Positions 17,166 to 25,807 of a DNA stretch of 64,000 bases are shown one piece after another; within the stretch, counting starts at the first letter, position 1, and the number at the start of each line of letters is the position of its first letter. Position numbers and translations under genes: made by a program. Under the pieces are notes generated by a model. It made no database searches. It was not told where the DNA came from and was given only the letters and a program-made list of their open reading frames with translations. The stretch comes from Eubacteriales bacterium (GTDB taxonomy: Bacteria > Bacillota > Clostridia > Saccharofermentanales > DTU023): positions 154,746-218,745 of the forward strand of contig JAUNLW010000001.1 of assembly GCA_030532065.1 (NCBI GenBank). The letters are read 5' to 3'.

Positions 17166-17339
17166 ATGGCAGAAATTAGAGTCAAAGAGAACGAGTCTCT
17201 TGACAGTGCAATTAGACGATTCAAACGCAGCATCGCACGCTCCGGTGTTCTCGCAGAGGTTCGCAAGCGTTCCTACTATGAGAAACCCAGCGTCAAACGC
17301 AAGAAAAAATCGGAAGCCGCAAGAAAGCGTAAGCGCTAA
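17166..17339 (+). CDS. rpsU: 30S ribosomal protein bS21
   Basis: A 57-residue, strongly basic protein beginning [20 protein letters not shown] and ending in a Lys/Arg-rich tail (AARKRKR), typical of bS21. It sits in the small subunit near the anti-Shine-Dalgarno region of 16S rRNA. GGGGAG (17151-17156) lies nine bases before the ATG. An ATG at 17161 is out of frame. It has its own promoter and is followed by a strong terminator, so it is probably mostly monocistronic, with some read-through into recJ. Confidence 0.96.
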   Translation: MAEIRVKENESLDSAIRRFKRSIARSGVLAEVRKRSYYEKPSVKRKKKSEAARKRKR

Positions 17340-17367
17340 TTGCCTGGATCATACAGACTAGATTGAG

Positions 17368-17394
17368 AGCTGGAGGGCAACCTTCAGCTTTTTC
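17368..17394 (+). terminator. Intrinsic terminator after rpsU
   Basis: AGCTGGAGG (17368-17376), GCAA loop, CCTTCAGCT (17381-17389) and a T5 run give a compact textbook terminator. It ends about 20 bases before the recJ start codon, so recJ depends on read-through or on another promoter. Confidence 0.85.
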
Positions 17395-17412
17395 TTATTA
17401 GGAGTAAAAACT

Positions 17413-19536
17413 GTGAAGTATTTAAGCTATCGCCCCTGGCAAATTGAGAGCGGGCCCGCCGCTTACGGAGCGGAGGAGATAGAGTGCTTGCTTTTAGCGC
17501 GTAATGGCATTACAGAGGAAGAAAAAATAGCGTATTTCTCCCCTGACGCCAGCCAACTATCCGATCCTTGCGCTTTTCGTGACATGGAGTTGGCGGTCGA
17601 GATCCTGCTCCAGGCTTACCGCGCCAATGGGAGAGTCTTGATCTTCGGAGACTACGATTGCGATGGCTTGACTGCCACGGCTTTGCTACTGGGTTTTTGC
17701 CGGCAAATAGGTTTTAGAGCAGATTATCTTCTGCCAAGTCGCCTGGGTGATGGCTATGGTCTCAGCGACAACGTGGTAGATCAGATATTGGAAGATCCTC
17801 CTGCAGTCCTGGTAACTGTGGATAACGGCTCTACCGCAGCCGCAGAGATTGAGCGCTTGATGGCCGCCGGGATAAGCGTGATTGTAACTGATCACCATTT
17901 GGTAAGCCCTGACCACGCTCGCCCTCTGGCTTTTATCAATCCCGCCTGGGAGGAAGATACTTATCCCTTCCCGCACTTAGCCGGCGTAGGAGTAGCTTTG
18001 CAATTGGTTAGGGCCATGCGACAACGCCTAGGCCTAAAGCTGGATGACCCGCGTGAGTTCTCTCTGGCAGCTCTTGGCACTGTAGCCGACTCCATGCCAC
18101 TGGTTGCTGATAATCGCGTAATTGTAACTCTGGGTCTACAAGCAATCAGAGAGGCAGGCCCTTTAGGCCTACAGCTTCTGGTTCAACAATTGCGTCCGGA
18201 AGGAGAGGTAACTTCTGAATTCTTGGGCTTTTCACTCGCTCCTAGAATTAATGCCGCTGGTCGACTTGATGATATGGAACCGGCTATGACCTTACTGCTC
18301 AGTCAAGATCAACAAGAGGCACAAGCGGCTTTGGCAAAAATCGAGGCCTTGAACCAACAGCGGCGTGAGTTAGAGCAGGAGACCATGGCGGAAGCAGTGG
18401 CGGAGATCAGCTTACAAGCTGCCGCTGATAAGCGAGACATCATCATTGTGAAAGGTGAGGACTGGCATCCAGGGCTCTTAGGCTTGCTAGCCGGACGTTT
18501 GGCTGAGCAATATCAGCTGCCGGCGGTTTGCCTGGGTTATTGCAATGGCCTCTGGCGTGGCTCGGCCAGGTCTGCGGGAAATTTCCCTATCTTGGAAGCT
18601 CTACGTGCCTGTGAGGACCAGTTGGAAAGCTTGGGTGGTCATGCCCAGGCGGCTGGGCTTAGCCTCCTGCCTGCAAGCTTTCCGATTTTTGCGCAAAACT
18701 TACGTGTCTGGTCTGCTGAAAGGCGTGATCAGTTTTCCCTGGAAGAAAGCAGTCAGATCTTCGCGGTGTTGGAGCATGGCTCTGTAAACGAAACAACCTT
18801 ATCCTGCCTGGAACGTTTTGAGCCCTTTGGTAACGGCAATCTCCGACCCAGCTTTCTTTTACCCAATCTGGAACTAAGTCGAATCAAGCAGGTCGGCGGT
18901 GGTCGTCATCTCAGCTGCGGTTTCCGCCTGGAAGATGGGCGTCAGGTACAGGCAATTGGTTTTGGTATGGGTGATTTTGCCACTCTTTTTGCGGTGGGTG
19001 ATCTGGTGGATGCAGAAGCGGAATTGAGTCTTAACCACTGGAACGGTCAAGTTTCATTACAACTACAACTGATAGATTTACGTCCCAATCAGGCCGAACT
19101 GGAGCTGGCTCAGAGGGAAGTAGAAGCAGGTCACGCCTGGGAAGAGGGAAGAGGATTGTCTGAGATCATCGCCGACTGGGTTTCTGAATTACAGGCTACC
19201 GATAATGCTGCAGCCCGGCCTGAGCAGATCTTCCGTTTGCAAACTGCTCAGATTCCCAAATTTTGGCTTTATCTTGAACATCTTACGCAAGATAAACCGC
19301 GCTTGGAATTCTCTTTGCCCTTGTTGACTAAAGCCTTCCGGCGAGTTAGCGGCGAGGAGATCTCAAGCTTTGCAGCAGGCAGGATCTTGGATATACTAGT
19401 AGAAGCAAAGCTTATAAGCATGTATAGCTTGAGCCGGCATAATTTCCGCTTGGAGGTTTTGGACAACGGCCAGCGGCCCAGACTCAGCCAGCAACCCAGC
19501 TGGCAGCGCTTAGAAGCGGAAGGAGCGTTTTACTAA
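17413..19536 (+). CDS. recJ: Single-stranded-DNA-specific exonuclease RecJ
   Basis: A 5'-3' ssDNA exonuclease of recombination and mismatch/base-excision repair. It shows the DHH-family motifs FGDYDCDGLTATA, VTVDNGS and VTDHH in the first 170 residues, then RINAAGRLDD. A DHHA1 domain includes GLLAGRLAEQY and GGHAQAAGLSL, and an OB-like region lies near residues 465-570. The length of 707 includes a C-terminal extension of about 130 residues beyond the core. The start is GTG 17413 with GGAG upstream. Its stop overlaps the rel start by one base (TAATG), so RecJ and Rel are coupled. Confidence 0.95.
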   Translation: MKYLSYRPWQIESGPAAYGAEEIECLLLARNGITEEEKIAYFSPDASQLSDPCAFRDMELAVEILLQAYRANGRVLIFGDYDCDGLTATALLLGFCRQIGFRADYLLPSRLGDGYGLSDNVVDQILEDPPAVLVTVDNGSTAAAEIERLMAAGISVIVTDHHLVSPDHARPLAFINPAWEEDTYPFPHLAGVGVALQLVRAMRQRLGLKLDDPREFSLAALGTVADSMPLVADNRVIVTLGLQAIREAGPLGLQLLVQQLRPEGEVTSEFLGFSLAPRINAAGRLDDMEPAMTLLLSQDQQEAQAALAKIEALNQQRRELEQETMAEAVAEISLQAAADKRDIIIVKGEDWHPGLLGLLAGRLAEQYQLPAVCLGYCNGLWRGSARSAGNFPILEALRACEDQLESLGGHAQAAGLSLLPASFPIFAQNLRVWSAERRDQFSLEESSQIFAVLEHGSVNETTLSCLERFEPFGNGNLRPSFLLPNLELSRIKQVGGGRHLSCGFRLEDGRQVQAIGFGMGDFATLFAVGDLVDAEAELSLNHWNGQVSLQLQLIDLRPNQAELELAQREVEAGHAWEEGRGLSEIIADWVSELQATDNAAARPEQIFRLQTAQIPKFWLYLEHLTQDKPRLEFSLPLLTKAFRRVSGEEISSFAAGRILDILVEAKLISMYSLSRHNFRLEVLDNGQRPRLSQQPSWQRLEAEGAFY

Positions 19537-21884
19537 TGCATGATCCGCAGCTTGATAAATTAGAAGAAAACAGCGCTCAGGAAGATTATTACCAACAATA
19601 CATCAAACGAGTAGACCGCATCGTAGAGCGCTATGTGGAATATAACAGTGATACTGATACCGCCATCATCTACACCGCTTACGAGGTGGCGAAAAAGGCG
19701 CATGCCCACCAGATCAGGGCTACCGGTGAGCCGTATTTGGTTCACCCCGTATCTGTAATGGAGATCCTCAGTGAGATCCATGTGGATAAAGATACACTGA
19801 TCGCCGCTCTATTGCATGACACCATTGAAGATACCGACCTCACCTATGAGGATATCAAAGAGTTTTTTGGCCGAGATGTGGCTGACTTGGTAGATGGCGT
19901 TACCAAACTTTCCAAGATCAACTACCACTCAAAAGAAGAGCAACAGGCAGAAAATTTTCGCAAGATGTTCCTGGCTATGGCCAAGGATATTCGCGTAGTC
20001 CTGATTAAGCTTGCTGACCGCTTACACAATATGCGGACTATGAAATTCAAGCAGCCAGACCGCCAGAGGGAGATCTCTCAGGAAACTCTGGATATCTATG
20101 CCCCCTTAGCAGGCCGCCTTGGTGTCTACCGCATCAAGTGGGAGCTGGAGGATCTGGCTCTGCGCTATATCGATCCAGAAGGTTATTATGACCTGGTAGC
20201 TGCTATTTCTCAAAAACGTGAAGAGCGAGAGACTTTTTTAGAGAAGATAGTTGTTTCCCTGCAGACACGTATTTCTGAAATGGGTATCAACGCCGAGATC
20301 GAAGCCAGGCCCAAACACTTTTATTCTATCTACAAGAAGATGAAGGCCCAGCACAAGAATATAGACGAGATCTATGACCTACTGGCCTGCAGGGTGATTG
20401 TGGACACAGTAGGGGAATGCTATGCCGTTCTAGGCTTGGTCCATGAGATGTACACCCCCATGCCTGGACGCTTCAAAGACTATATCGCTACCCCTAAGGC
20501 CAACCAGTATCAGTCGTTGCATACCACGGTCGTAGGTCCTAACGCTACACCCTTTGAGGTTCAGATCCGCACTCAGGAAATGCATAGGGTGGCAGAGTAC
20601 GGCATTGCCGCTCACTGGCGCTACAAAGAGGGTAATACGGGTCAGAAAGATGGAGACATTGAGCATAAGCTCACCTGGTTGCGTCAGCTCCTGGAGTGGT
20701 CCAGCGACATGTCGGAAGCTTCAGACTATCTGGAGTCGCTCAAAGAAGGTCTGATCGAGGATGAAGTCTTTGTTTTCACCCCACAAGGTGACGTGGTTTC
20801 CTTGCCAGCAGGCTCTTGCCCCATTGATTTTGCCTATCATATCCACAGTGAGATCGGCAATAAGACTAGTGGCGCTAAGGCCAATGGCCACTTGGTCCCC
20901 CTGAACTATGAGCTGCAAAATGGCGATATAGTGGAGATTGTTACCTCAGATCACGTAAAAGGACCTTCACGTGACTGGCTGAGCATTGTCAAGAGCCCTA
21001 CGGCTAAAAATAAGATCCGTGCCTGGTTTAAAAAGACCATGCGCTCAGAGAATATTGCCCGAGGCAAAGAAGCAATTGAAAGCCGACTCAAAAAAGACGG
21101 CCTGCCTTTAGATGTCATGCAGAAGAACTCAGTCCAGCCTGTCTTAGAGCGTTATTCGCTTAAGAGCCTGGACGATCTTTACGCTACTGTGGGCTATGGT
21201 GGCATTTCCTTAAATCGTATCTATCCCAAGATCAAAGAAGCCTATCTAAAAGGACTGGATCCGGAAGAACGCATCAAGCAGGGCTATACCATCACGGATA
21301 AAGGCACTTTACTTAAAGTGGATGTAGTCGCTCAACAACGCATATCCCAAGGCGCAGAAAGTGGTGACAAAGCTCTGACCAGAGAACCTATCGCAAGGCA
21401 GAAATCGGGTCAGCAGATCCAAGTCCGCGGTATGAATAACTGCTTAGTCAATCTGGCAAAATGTTGCAATCCTGTCCATGGTGATCCTATCATCGGCTTT
21501 ATTACCAGAGGAGCAGGTGTTACTGTCCACCGGCAGGACTGCCACAATATTCGCAGTATAGAAAAACATGCGGAAGACTCGCCAGAAGCAGCTGAGCGCG
21601 CTGCCCGCCTAATCGAAGTCAACTGGGCCAGCGAAGAAAGCATGGGAAATTTCGAAGTCATGCTGACCATTCATGCCCATGACCGCAAACGTCTTTTAGC
21701 AGATATCACCGCAGTCATAGCAGAAGCCCAGGTGCCCATCATCACTGGCCGTATGTACTCCGGAGGTCCTGCTACAGCCAGATTCCAGATGCTGATTGAA
21801 GTAAAAGATCAACAACAGCTGGATGCTATCTGCCGTAAGATCTGCCAGATTGAGGGTGTTACAGGAATAGAGAGGGGAGCGTAG
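19536..21884 (+). CDS. rel: Bifunctional (p)ppGpp synthetase/hydrolase Rel
   Basis: Makes and degrades the stringent-response alarmone. The 782 residues show every domain. The HD hydrolase has HPVSVMEIL and LLHDTIEDTD intact. The synthetase has RPKHFYSIYKKM and the RFKD motif in PGRFKDYIATPK, the form found in bifunctional enzymes rather than EXDD of RelA. The TGS domain lies around VFVFTPQGDVVSLPAGS. A Cys-rich zinc-finger region carries AKCCNPVHGD and HRQDCHN. A C-terminal ACT domain starts near residue 705. The start ATG overlaps the recJ stop. The gene ends 560 bases before the tRNA on the opposite strand. Confidence 0.97.
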   Translation: MHDPQLDKLEENSAQEDYYQQYIKRVDRIVERYVEYNSDTDTAIIYTAYEVAKKAHAHQIRATGEPYLVHPVSVMEILSEIHVDKDTLIAALLHDTIEDTDLTYEDIKEFFGRDVADLVDGVTKLSKINYHSKEEQQAENFRKMFLAMAKDIRVVLIKLADRLHNMRTMKFKQPDRQREISQETLDIYAPLAGRLGVYRIKWELEDLALRYIDPEGYYDLVAAISQKREERETFLEKIVVSLQTRISEMGINAEIEARPKHFYSIYKKMKAQHKNIDEIYDLLACRVIVDTVGECYAVLGLVHEMYTPMPGRFKDYIATPKANQYQSLHTTVVGPNATPFEVQIRTQEMHRVAEYGIAAHWRYKEGNTGQKDGDIEHKLTWLRQLLEWSSDMSEASDYLESLKEGLIEDEVFVFTPQGDVVSLPAGSCPIDFAYHIHSEIGNKTSGAKANGHLVPLNYELQNGDIVEIVTSDHVKGPSRDWLSIVKSPTAKNKIRAWFKKTMRSENIARGKEAIESRLKKDGLPLDVMQKNSVQPVLERYSLKSLDDLYATVGYGGISLNRIYPKIKEAYLKGLDPEERIKQGYTITDKGTLLKVDVVAQQRISQGAESGDKALTREPIARQKSGQQIQVRGMNNCLVNLAKCCNPVHGDPIIGFITRGAGVTVHRQDCHNIRSIEKHAEDSPEAAERAARLIEVNWASEESMGNFEVMLTIHAHDRKRLLADITAVIAEAQVPIITGRMYSGGPATARFQMLIEVKDQQQLDAICRKICQIEGVTGIERGA

Positions 21885-21984
21885 GGCCTGTCAATTATGG
21901 TCTGTGCTGAGAAATACAGAATGAACAAAGTTTTAATTCAAACAATCGCCCTTTAGACTTATCAAAAGCAATTAAGCCTAGTTC

Positions 21985-22405
21985 TGTAATTTTTGTATCT
22001 TACTTCTCCTCTTTGTTGTGATGGCCGTCTCCGTGGCTTTGACGTCTGTAGCTACTACGGAGACAAAACCAGGCGCTGGCACACTTTCAATATCGGTAAT
22101 TTTAGACGGTGTGGGAAAACTAGGGTTATCTGTGTCAGGCCCAAGATACAAGGTCAGAGCCTTAAATCCTGCAGGATATACAAAGCGCATTCTGTATCCT
22201 TTCTTCAAATACGTCCGTGTTACTATCCTTGTAATAGTGCGTATGCGCAACAACCTTCCCCTAACTGCCGCTTTCACCGACATCCCTGAGAGCGCAGTCT
22301 GCGTCTATATCCGCATCTACTACATCCAAGTAATCCTCTTCCGCGTGTACAGGATCGCCACAATGCACATTGTCTAGGACAGGGATCTCGCCCATCTTTG
22401 ATAAA
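21985..22405 (-). pseudogene. Decayed S24-peptidase (LexA/phage-repressor-like) C-terminal remnant
   Basis: Read on the minus strand, 22395 down to 22261 translates as MGEIPVLDNVHCGDPVHAEE, then a stretch with DYLDVVDADIDADCALR and VGES. This follows the S24 pattern: IPVL..V..G.P, a DADFALR-like block, and GDS(M) with the nucleophile Ser. A stop follows. In another frame (about 22240 down to 22120) the text continues TRTYLKKGYRMRFVYPAGFK, matching the VKR-Y...G...R-L-PANP strand of LexA-type domains. The N-terminal DNA-binding half is missing, and the tRNA terminator lies where it should be. Several frame shifts are needed, so it is dead. Downstream of it (to 21885) I see nothing coding. The S24 reading is from pattern only. 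Confidence 0.6.
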
Positions 22406-22408
22406 ACT

Positions 22409-22440
22409 AAAAACCCCGTAACCGCGATGGCTACGGGGCT
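22409..22440 (-). terminator. Intrinsic terminator after tRNA-Thr
   Basis: On the minus strand, CCCCGTA (complement of 22432-22438) pairs with TACGGGG (complement of 22414-22420), extended by GCC/GGT. A T5 run follows. It ends the rpsT-tRNA-Thr transcript. Confidence 0.85.
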
Positions 22441-22447
22441 TTCTCTA

Positions 22448-22523
22448 TGGAGCCTGCTGACGGATTCGAACCCCCGACCTACTGCTTACAAGGCAGTTGC
22501 TCTGCCAGCTGAGCTAAGCAGGC
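22448..22523 (-). tRNA. tRNA-Thr (anticodon UGU)
   Basis: A complete 76-nt cloverleaf on the minus strand. The 5' acceptor GCCTGCT pairs with AGCAGGC. The D-arm has AGCTCAGCTGG. The anticodon stem ACTGC/GCAGT encloses CTTGTAA with anticodon TGT (complement of 22488-22490). The T-arm is GGGGGTTCGAATCC, and CCA is encoded. It reads ACA and, by wobble, ACG codons. Confidence 0.95.
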
Positions 22524-22574
22524 GTTCCGGCTTTTAGAAGCCAGAGCAGGTAAGTAGCCTGTAAAGCCACCTAC

Positions 22575-22832
22575 CTATGCTAAATTAATTTTCTTCATCA
22601 AGCGAGATTTTTTGCGAGCGGCCTTGTTCTTATGGATGTGGCCTTTTCCCGCTGCCTGGTCCAGTTTTTTCTGAGTTTCTTTGAAAGACTCAGCTACATT
22701 TTCGGCAGAAGCTTCAATTGCACGCTCAGTCTTTTTGATAGAAGTTTTCAACTCGCTCTTTTTGCTTTTGTTGAAAGCTGCTTTGGCTTTGTCGCTGTTT
22801 ACTCTTTTAATAGCTGACTTAATATTTGGCAT
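22575..22832 (-). CDS. rpsT: 30S ribosomal protein bS20
   Basis: An 85-residue basic helical protein starting MPNIKSAIKRVNSDKAKAAF and carrying the HIHKNKAARKKSRL signature near the C-terminus. It binds 16S rRNA early in small-subunit assembly. The ribosome-binding site is GGAGGTGAT just before the ATG. It is transcribed from a near-consensus promoter at 22879-22907, and the transcript probably continues through tRNA-Thr to the terminator. Confidence 0.97.
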   Translation of the reverse strand: MPNIKSAIKRVNSDKAKAAFNKSKKSELKTSIKKTERAIEASAENVAESFKETQKKLDQAAGKGHIHKNKAARKKSRLMKKINLA

Positions 22833-22878
22833 AGTATCACCTCCTGCCCATATCGGCGCTGAATTTTGACGCTTGAGT

Positions 22879-22907
22879 ATGATACCATTAGAGAACTAAC
22901 TTGACAA
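22879..22907 (-). promoter_or_regulatory. SigmaA-type promoter of rpsT
   Basis: On the minus strand, TTGTCA (complement of 22902-22907), a 17-base spacer and TATCAT (complement of 22879-22884). The -35 lies in CTTGACAAG (22900-22908), so the plus strand also shows TTGACA at 22901. No good -10 follows it toward the RNase J gene. Confidence 0.8.
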
Positions 22908-22966
22908 GCCTTACGCCAAATTATTGGCTATTTGGCCCTTATTTATAGGAGATACAAGAATTTAAG

Positions 22967-24700
22967 ATGAGTAATAAAAACAAAATAAAGGAAAATTCCA
23001 CCGGTTATCCTGCTCCGGAGCGAGATAAGGTGCGGATTTTAGCTTTGGGTGGCCTAAGTGAGATAGGCAAAAATATGTACGTGGTCGAGTACAACGACGA
23101 TCTGATTGTAATTGACTGCGGTATCGCTTTCCCGGATGAGGAAACACCCGGTGTGGATGCGATTATCCCAGACTTTGATTATTTAAGAGAACGTAAACAC
23201 AATATCCGCGGACTCTTTTTGACTCACGGCCACGAAGACCACATCGGCGCGGTAAGCTGGTTTATGTCGGAGTTTAACTGCCCGGTTTACGGCACACCCA
23301 TGACGATTAAACTGGCTAATAACAAGATTCTGGATAAGGATCGCGGCGGTTCCGAACAAAATGCCAAGCTGGAAAAACGCTTTGCGGTCGTAAAGCCCGG
23401 TTCAACAGTGCAGGCGGGGCAATTGCAAGTGGAGTTTATTCATGTTAACCACTCTATTGCTGATGCTTGCGCCTTGGCCGTACACACACCTCAGGGTCTG
23501 GTGCTCCACTCAGGAGACTTCAAAGTTGACTTTACCCCGATCGATGGCCGACCAATTGACCTCAATCGTTTCGCGGAACTGGGAAGAGAAGGCGTACTGG
23601 CCTTGCTCCTGGAATCTACCAACGTAGAGGTGCCGGGAGTAACGCCCTCCGAGCGCATGGTCAGCAAGAGCTTTTCTGAAATATTCAGTGATGTAAACGG
23701 CCGTATTTTTGTAGCGACTTTTTCTTCCAACGTGTCCCGTATTCAACAGATAATTTCCGCGGCAGAAATGCATAACCGCAAATTTGTCCTCCTGGGTTAT
23801 TCTATGAATAAAGTCTTTGAAGCGGCAGATTCACTGGGTTATATCGAGTATAAGAAAGACAGCAAAATAGATGTCTGGGACGCCAAACGCTTCCCGGACG
23901 ATCAGTTGGTCTTTATTACGACCGGATCACAGGGTGAGCCGATGGCGGCCTTAAGCCGCATGGCCTTTTCTGAGCATAAACATGTAAACATCAAAGAAGG
24001 CGATACGGTAATTCTCAGTTCCAGCATGATCCCTGGCAATGAGAAATCTATCTATAAAGTAATAAACGAGCTTTTCCGAATTGGAGCCGAAGTAATCTAC
24101 GAAAAACTGGCTAATATCCATGTATCTGGCCACGCTTATCGCGACGAGTTGAAGCTTTTGCTTAGCCTCACCCAGCCGCGATATTTCATCCCGATACACG
24201 GTGAATATCGCCATCTTTACAAAAATGCCAAGATTGCCATGAGTATGGATATCCCGCAAGAAAACATATTTGTTATGGATAATGGTGACATCCTGGAGCT
24301 TGACCGTTGGCAAGGCTCAGTGGTGGGCGAAGTTGCCGACTGTAACGGTGTCCTGATAGATGGCATGGGCGTGGGAGACTTGCAACAGGCAGCGCTCAAA
24401 GAACGCCGCTGGCTGGCTGATAACGGTGTTGTCACTTGCTCGCTCGCGGTAAATAAAAAGAAAAATGTGCTGGCTACCGAACCAGCTATTGAAGCTTTGG
24501 GTTTTATTTTCCAGGAAGATATCCGTATTCTGGAACAAGGCATCAGCAAGGTGATCTACGAATATATTGACAAGCAGGATAAGAACAAAGACCTGGCTGC
24601 GCGTCTACGCAATAACCAATTGCGCGAACAGATCCGCAGCCATCTTTTCAAGGAAACTAAACGCAAGCCGGTAGTGATAATTTCCGTATTGGAAGTTTAG
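22967..24700 (+). CDS. rnj: Ribonuclease J
   Basis: A metallo-beta-lactamase/beta-CASP ribonuclease with 5'-3' exonuclease and endonuclease activity, a main mRNA-decay enzyme in Firmicutes. Seen in the 577 residues are LGGLSEIGKNMYV, the Zn-binding FLTHGHEDHIGA, LHSGDFKVDF, the beta-CASP motifs FVATFSSNVSRI and TTGSQGEP, and FIPIHGEYRHL. The C-terminal domain follows. The active-site HxHxDH is intact, so this should be a catalytic (J1-like) copy. GGAG lies about 15 bases before ATG 22967, which is further than usual. Confidence 0.95.
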   Translation: MSNKNKIKENSTGYPAPERDKVRILALGGLSEIGKNMYVVEYNDDLIVIDCGIAFPDEETPGVDAIIPDFDYLRERKHNIRGLFLTHGHEDHIGAVSWFMSEFNCPVYGTPMTIKLANNKILDKDRGGSEQNAKLEKRFAVVKPGSTVQAGQLQVEFIHVNHSIADACALAVHTPQGLVLHSGDFKVDFTPIDGRPIDLNRFAELGREGVLALLLESTNVEVPGVTPSERMVSKSFSEIFSDVNGRIFVATFSSNVSRIQQIISAAEMHNRKFVLLGYSMNKVFEAADSLGYIEYKKDSKIDVWDAKRFPDDQLVFITTGSQGEPMAALSRMAFSEHKHVNIKEGDTVILSSSMIPGNEKSIYKVINELFRIGAEVIYEKLANIHVSGHAYRDELKLLLSLTQPRYFIPIHGEYRHLYKNAKIAMSMDIPQENIFVMDNGDILELDRWQGSVVGEVADCNGVLIDGMGVGDLQQAALKERRWLADNGVVTCSLAVNKKKNVLATEPAIEALGFIFQEDIRILEQGISKVIYEYIDKQDKNKDLAARLRNNQLREQIRSHLFKETKRKPVVIISVLEV

Positions 24701-24781
24701 CTAAATAGCCACGGCAGCTTTAGTTTTCTGCTACAATTTAGCTAACAACGACTTGCCTTAGCAAAAGGAAGGGGTGCATCT

Positions 24782-25204
24782 ATGATTAAATTTATTGTAG
24801 GGCTGAAGGGCACGGGTAAAACCGCCAGCATGGTCAGCCAGATCAATGGGCTCGCAGAAGACGCAGAAAACAACATCGTTTGCATCGAAGGTGGCAAACG
24901 CTTTGATGGCCAGTTGCCGTACACCGTTCGACTGGTAGACATTGAAGAATATCCGGTTAAGGGCTACGAGCAGCTGCTCTCCTTTATCGCCGGAGTTATT
25001 GCAAAAGACTATGATATTTCTCATATCTTCATTGATAGTATCTATAAAGTAGCTCAGGTGGACAGCGCGGAAGGTTTAGTAGACTTTACCAAAGAGCTGG
25101 AGAAACTGAGTGATCAATTCAAAGTGGAGATCTGTATGAGCGTAAGTGACGACCCGTCCAATTTACCGGCTGAGTTAGACTCATACGTAGACCTGCACGA
25201 ATAA
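24782..25204 (+). CDS. Small P-loop protein, unknown function
   Basis: A 140-residue protein starting MIKFIVGLKGTGKTASM, an almost N-terminal Walker A (residues 7-14). A Walker-B-like hydrophobic strand ending in Asp (SHIFIDSI, near residue 80) and a final SVSDDP strand follow. This looks like a minimal nucleotide-binding core without extra domains. No substrate or partner is evident. It has a good ribosome-binding site (AAAGGAAGGGG) and stands as a single gene between the RNase J gene and mscL, closed by its own terminator. A TGCTACAAT extended -10 near 24729-24737 may be its promoter. Confidence 0.8.
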   Translation: MIKFIVGLKGTGKTASMVSQINGLAEDAENNIVCIEGGKRFDGQLPYTVRLVDIEEYPVKGYEQLLSFIAGVIAKDYDISHIFIDSIYKVAQVDSAEGLVDFTKELEKLSDQFKVEICMSVSDDPSNLPAELDSYVDLHE

Positions 25205-25215
25205 GCCAAGGATCG

Positions 25216-25240
25216 AGCCCCTGATAAAGGGGCTTGTTTC
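25216..25240 (+). terminator. Intrinsic terminator after the P-loop gene
   Basis: AGCCCCT (25216-25222), short AT loop, AGGGGCT (25228-25234), then TGTTTCTT. A compact stem with a moderate U-tract. Confidence 0.8.
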
Positions 25241-25283
25241 TTAGGATTGTATATTATTTTCTAGCTCAGATAGGAGAACAATT

Positions 25284-25706
25284 ATGTGGAAAGAATTTAA
25301 AGAATTCGCAATGCGAGGCAGCGTTATCGATATGGCTGTCGGTGTAATTATTGGCGGCGCCTTCAGCGCAGTGGTTAACTCAATCGTCAACGACATCTTT
25401 ATGCCTATCATCGGTCAACTGTTAGCGGGCGTAGACTTCTCTGACCTCAAGATCGTGCTTTCACAGGCCGTGGTTGAAGCTGGTGAAGTAGTGCAACCGG
25501 AGGTGGCTATTGGCTATGGTATGTTGATCCAGAAAATTATCAACTTCCTGATCATCGCGCTTTGCCTCTTCGCTGTAATTAAGTCAATCAACTCGCTCAA
25601 GAAATCCGAGCCTAAAGAAGAACCTGCTCCGCCAGAAAAATCGGCTGAAGTTTTGTTGTTAGAAGAGATCCGTGACAGCCTCAAGGAAGGATCCCACAAG
25701 CAATAG
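25284..25706 (+). CDS. mscL: Large-conductance mechanosensitive channel
   Basis: A homopentameric membrane channel that opens at near-lytic tension to release osmolytes. The 140 residues start with the amphipathic KEFKEFAMRGSVIDMAVGVI and continue IIGGAFSAVVNSIV (TM1, gate), a short periplasmic loop, and TM2 (MLIQKIINFLIIALCLFAVI). A charged cytoplasmic helix with the usual LLLEEIRDSLK closes the protein. TAGGAG precedes the ATG. Confidence 0.96.
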   Translation: MWKEFKEFAMRGSVIDMAVGVIIGGAFSAVVNSIVNDIFMPIIGQLLAGVDFSDLKIVLSQAVVEAGEVVQPEVAIGYGMLIQKIINFLIIALCLFAVIKSINSLKKSEPKEEPAPPEKSAEVLLLEEIRDSLKEGSHKQ

Positions 25707-25711
25707 CTAAG

Positions 25712-25797
25712 TTGCCAAAGCCTAAACGGCTTGTTATAATACTGTAGCTATCGTTAGAAATCTTCGAGAGCGGGTTTTGCCCGCTCTTATTATTTAG
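25712..25797 (+). promoter_or_regulatory. Promoter and leader hairpin of the rimP-nusA operon
   Basis: TTGCCA (25712-25717), a 17-base spacer and TATAAT (25735-25740) make a near-consensus promoter with a start near 25747. Only about 20 bases downstream, AGAGCGGG (25767-25774) pairs with CCCGCTCT (25780-25787), then TTATTATTT. If the promoter is real, this terminator-like hairpin is in the leader of rimP and could act as an attenuator. Otherwise it simply ends mscL. Confidence 0.75.
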
Positions 25798-25807
25798 GGG
25801 TGATAAT

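Noticed and set aside
22018-22377. A 119-codon plus-strand open frame between rel and the tRNA
   Set aside because: No recognisable domain and no ribosome-binding site. The opposite strand reads as a broken S24 domain, which explains the residual openness.
22900-22908. CTTGACAAG as a shared -35 for a divergent RNase J promoter
   Set aside because: No acceptable -10 lies 16-18 bases downstream on the plus strand. Only the minus-strand rpsT promoter is convincing.
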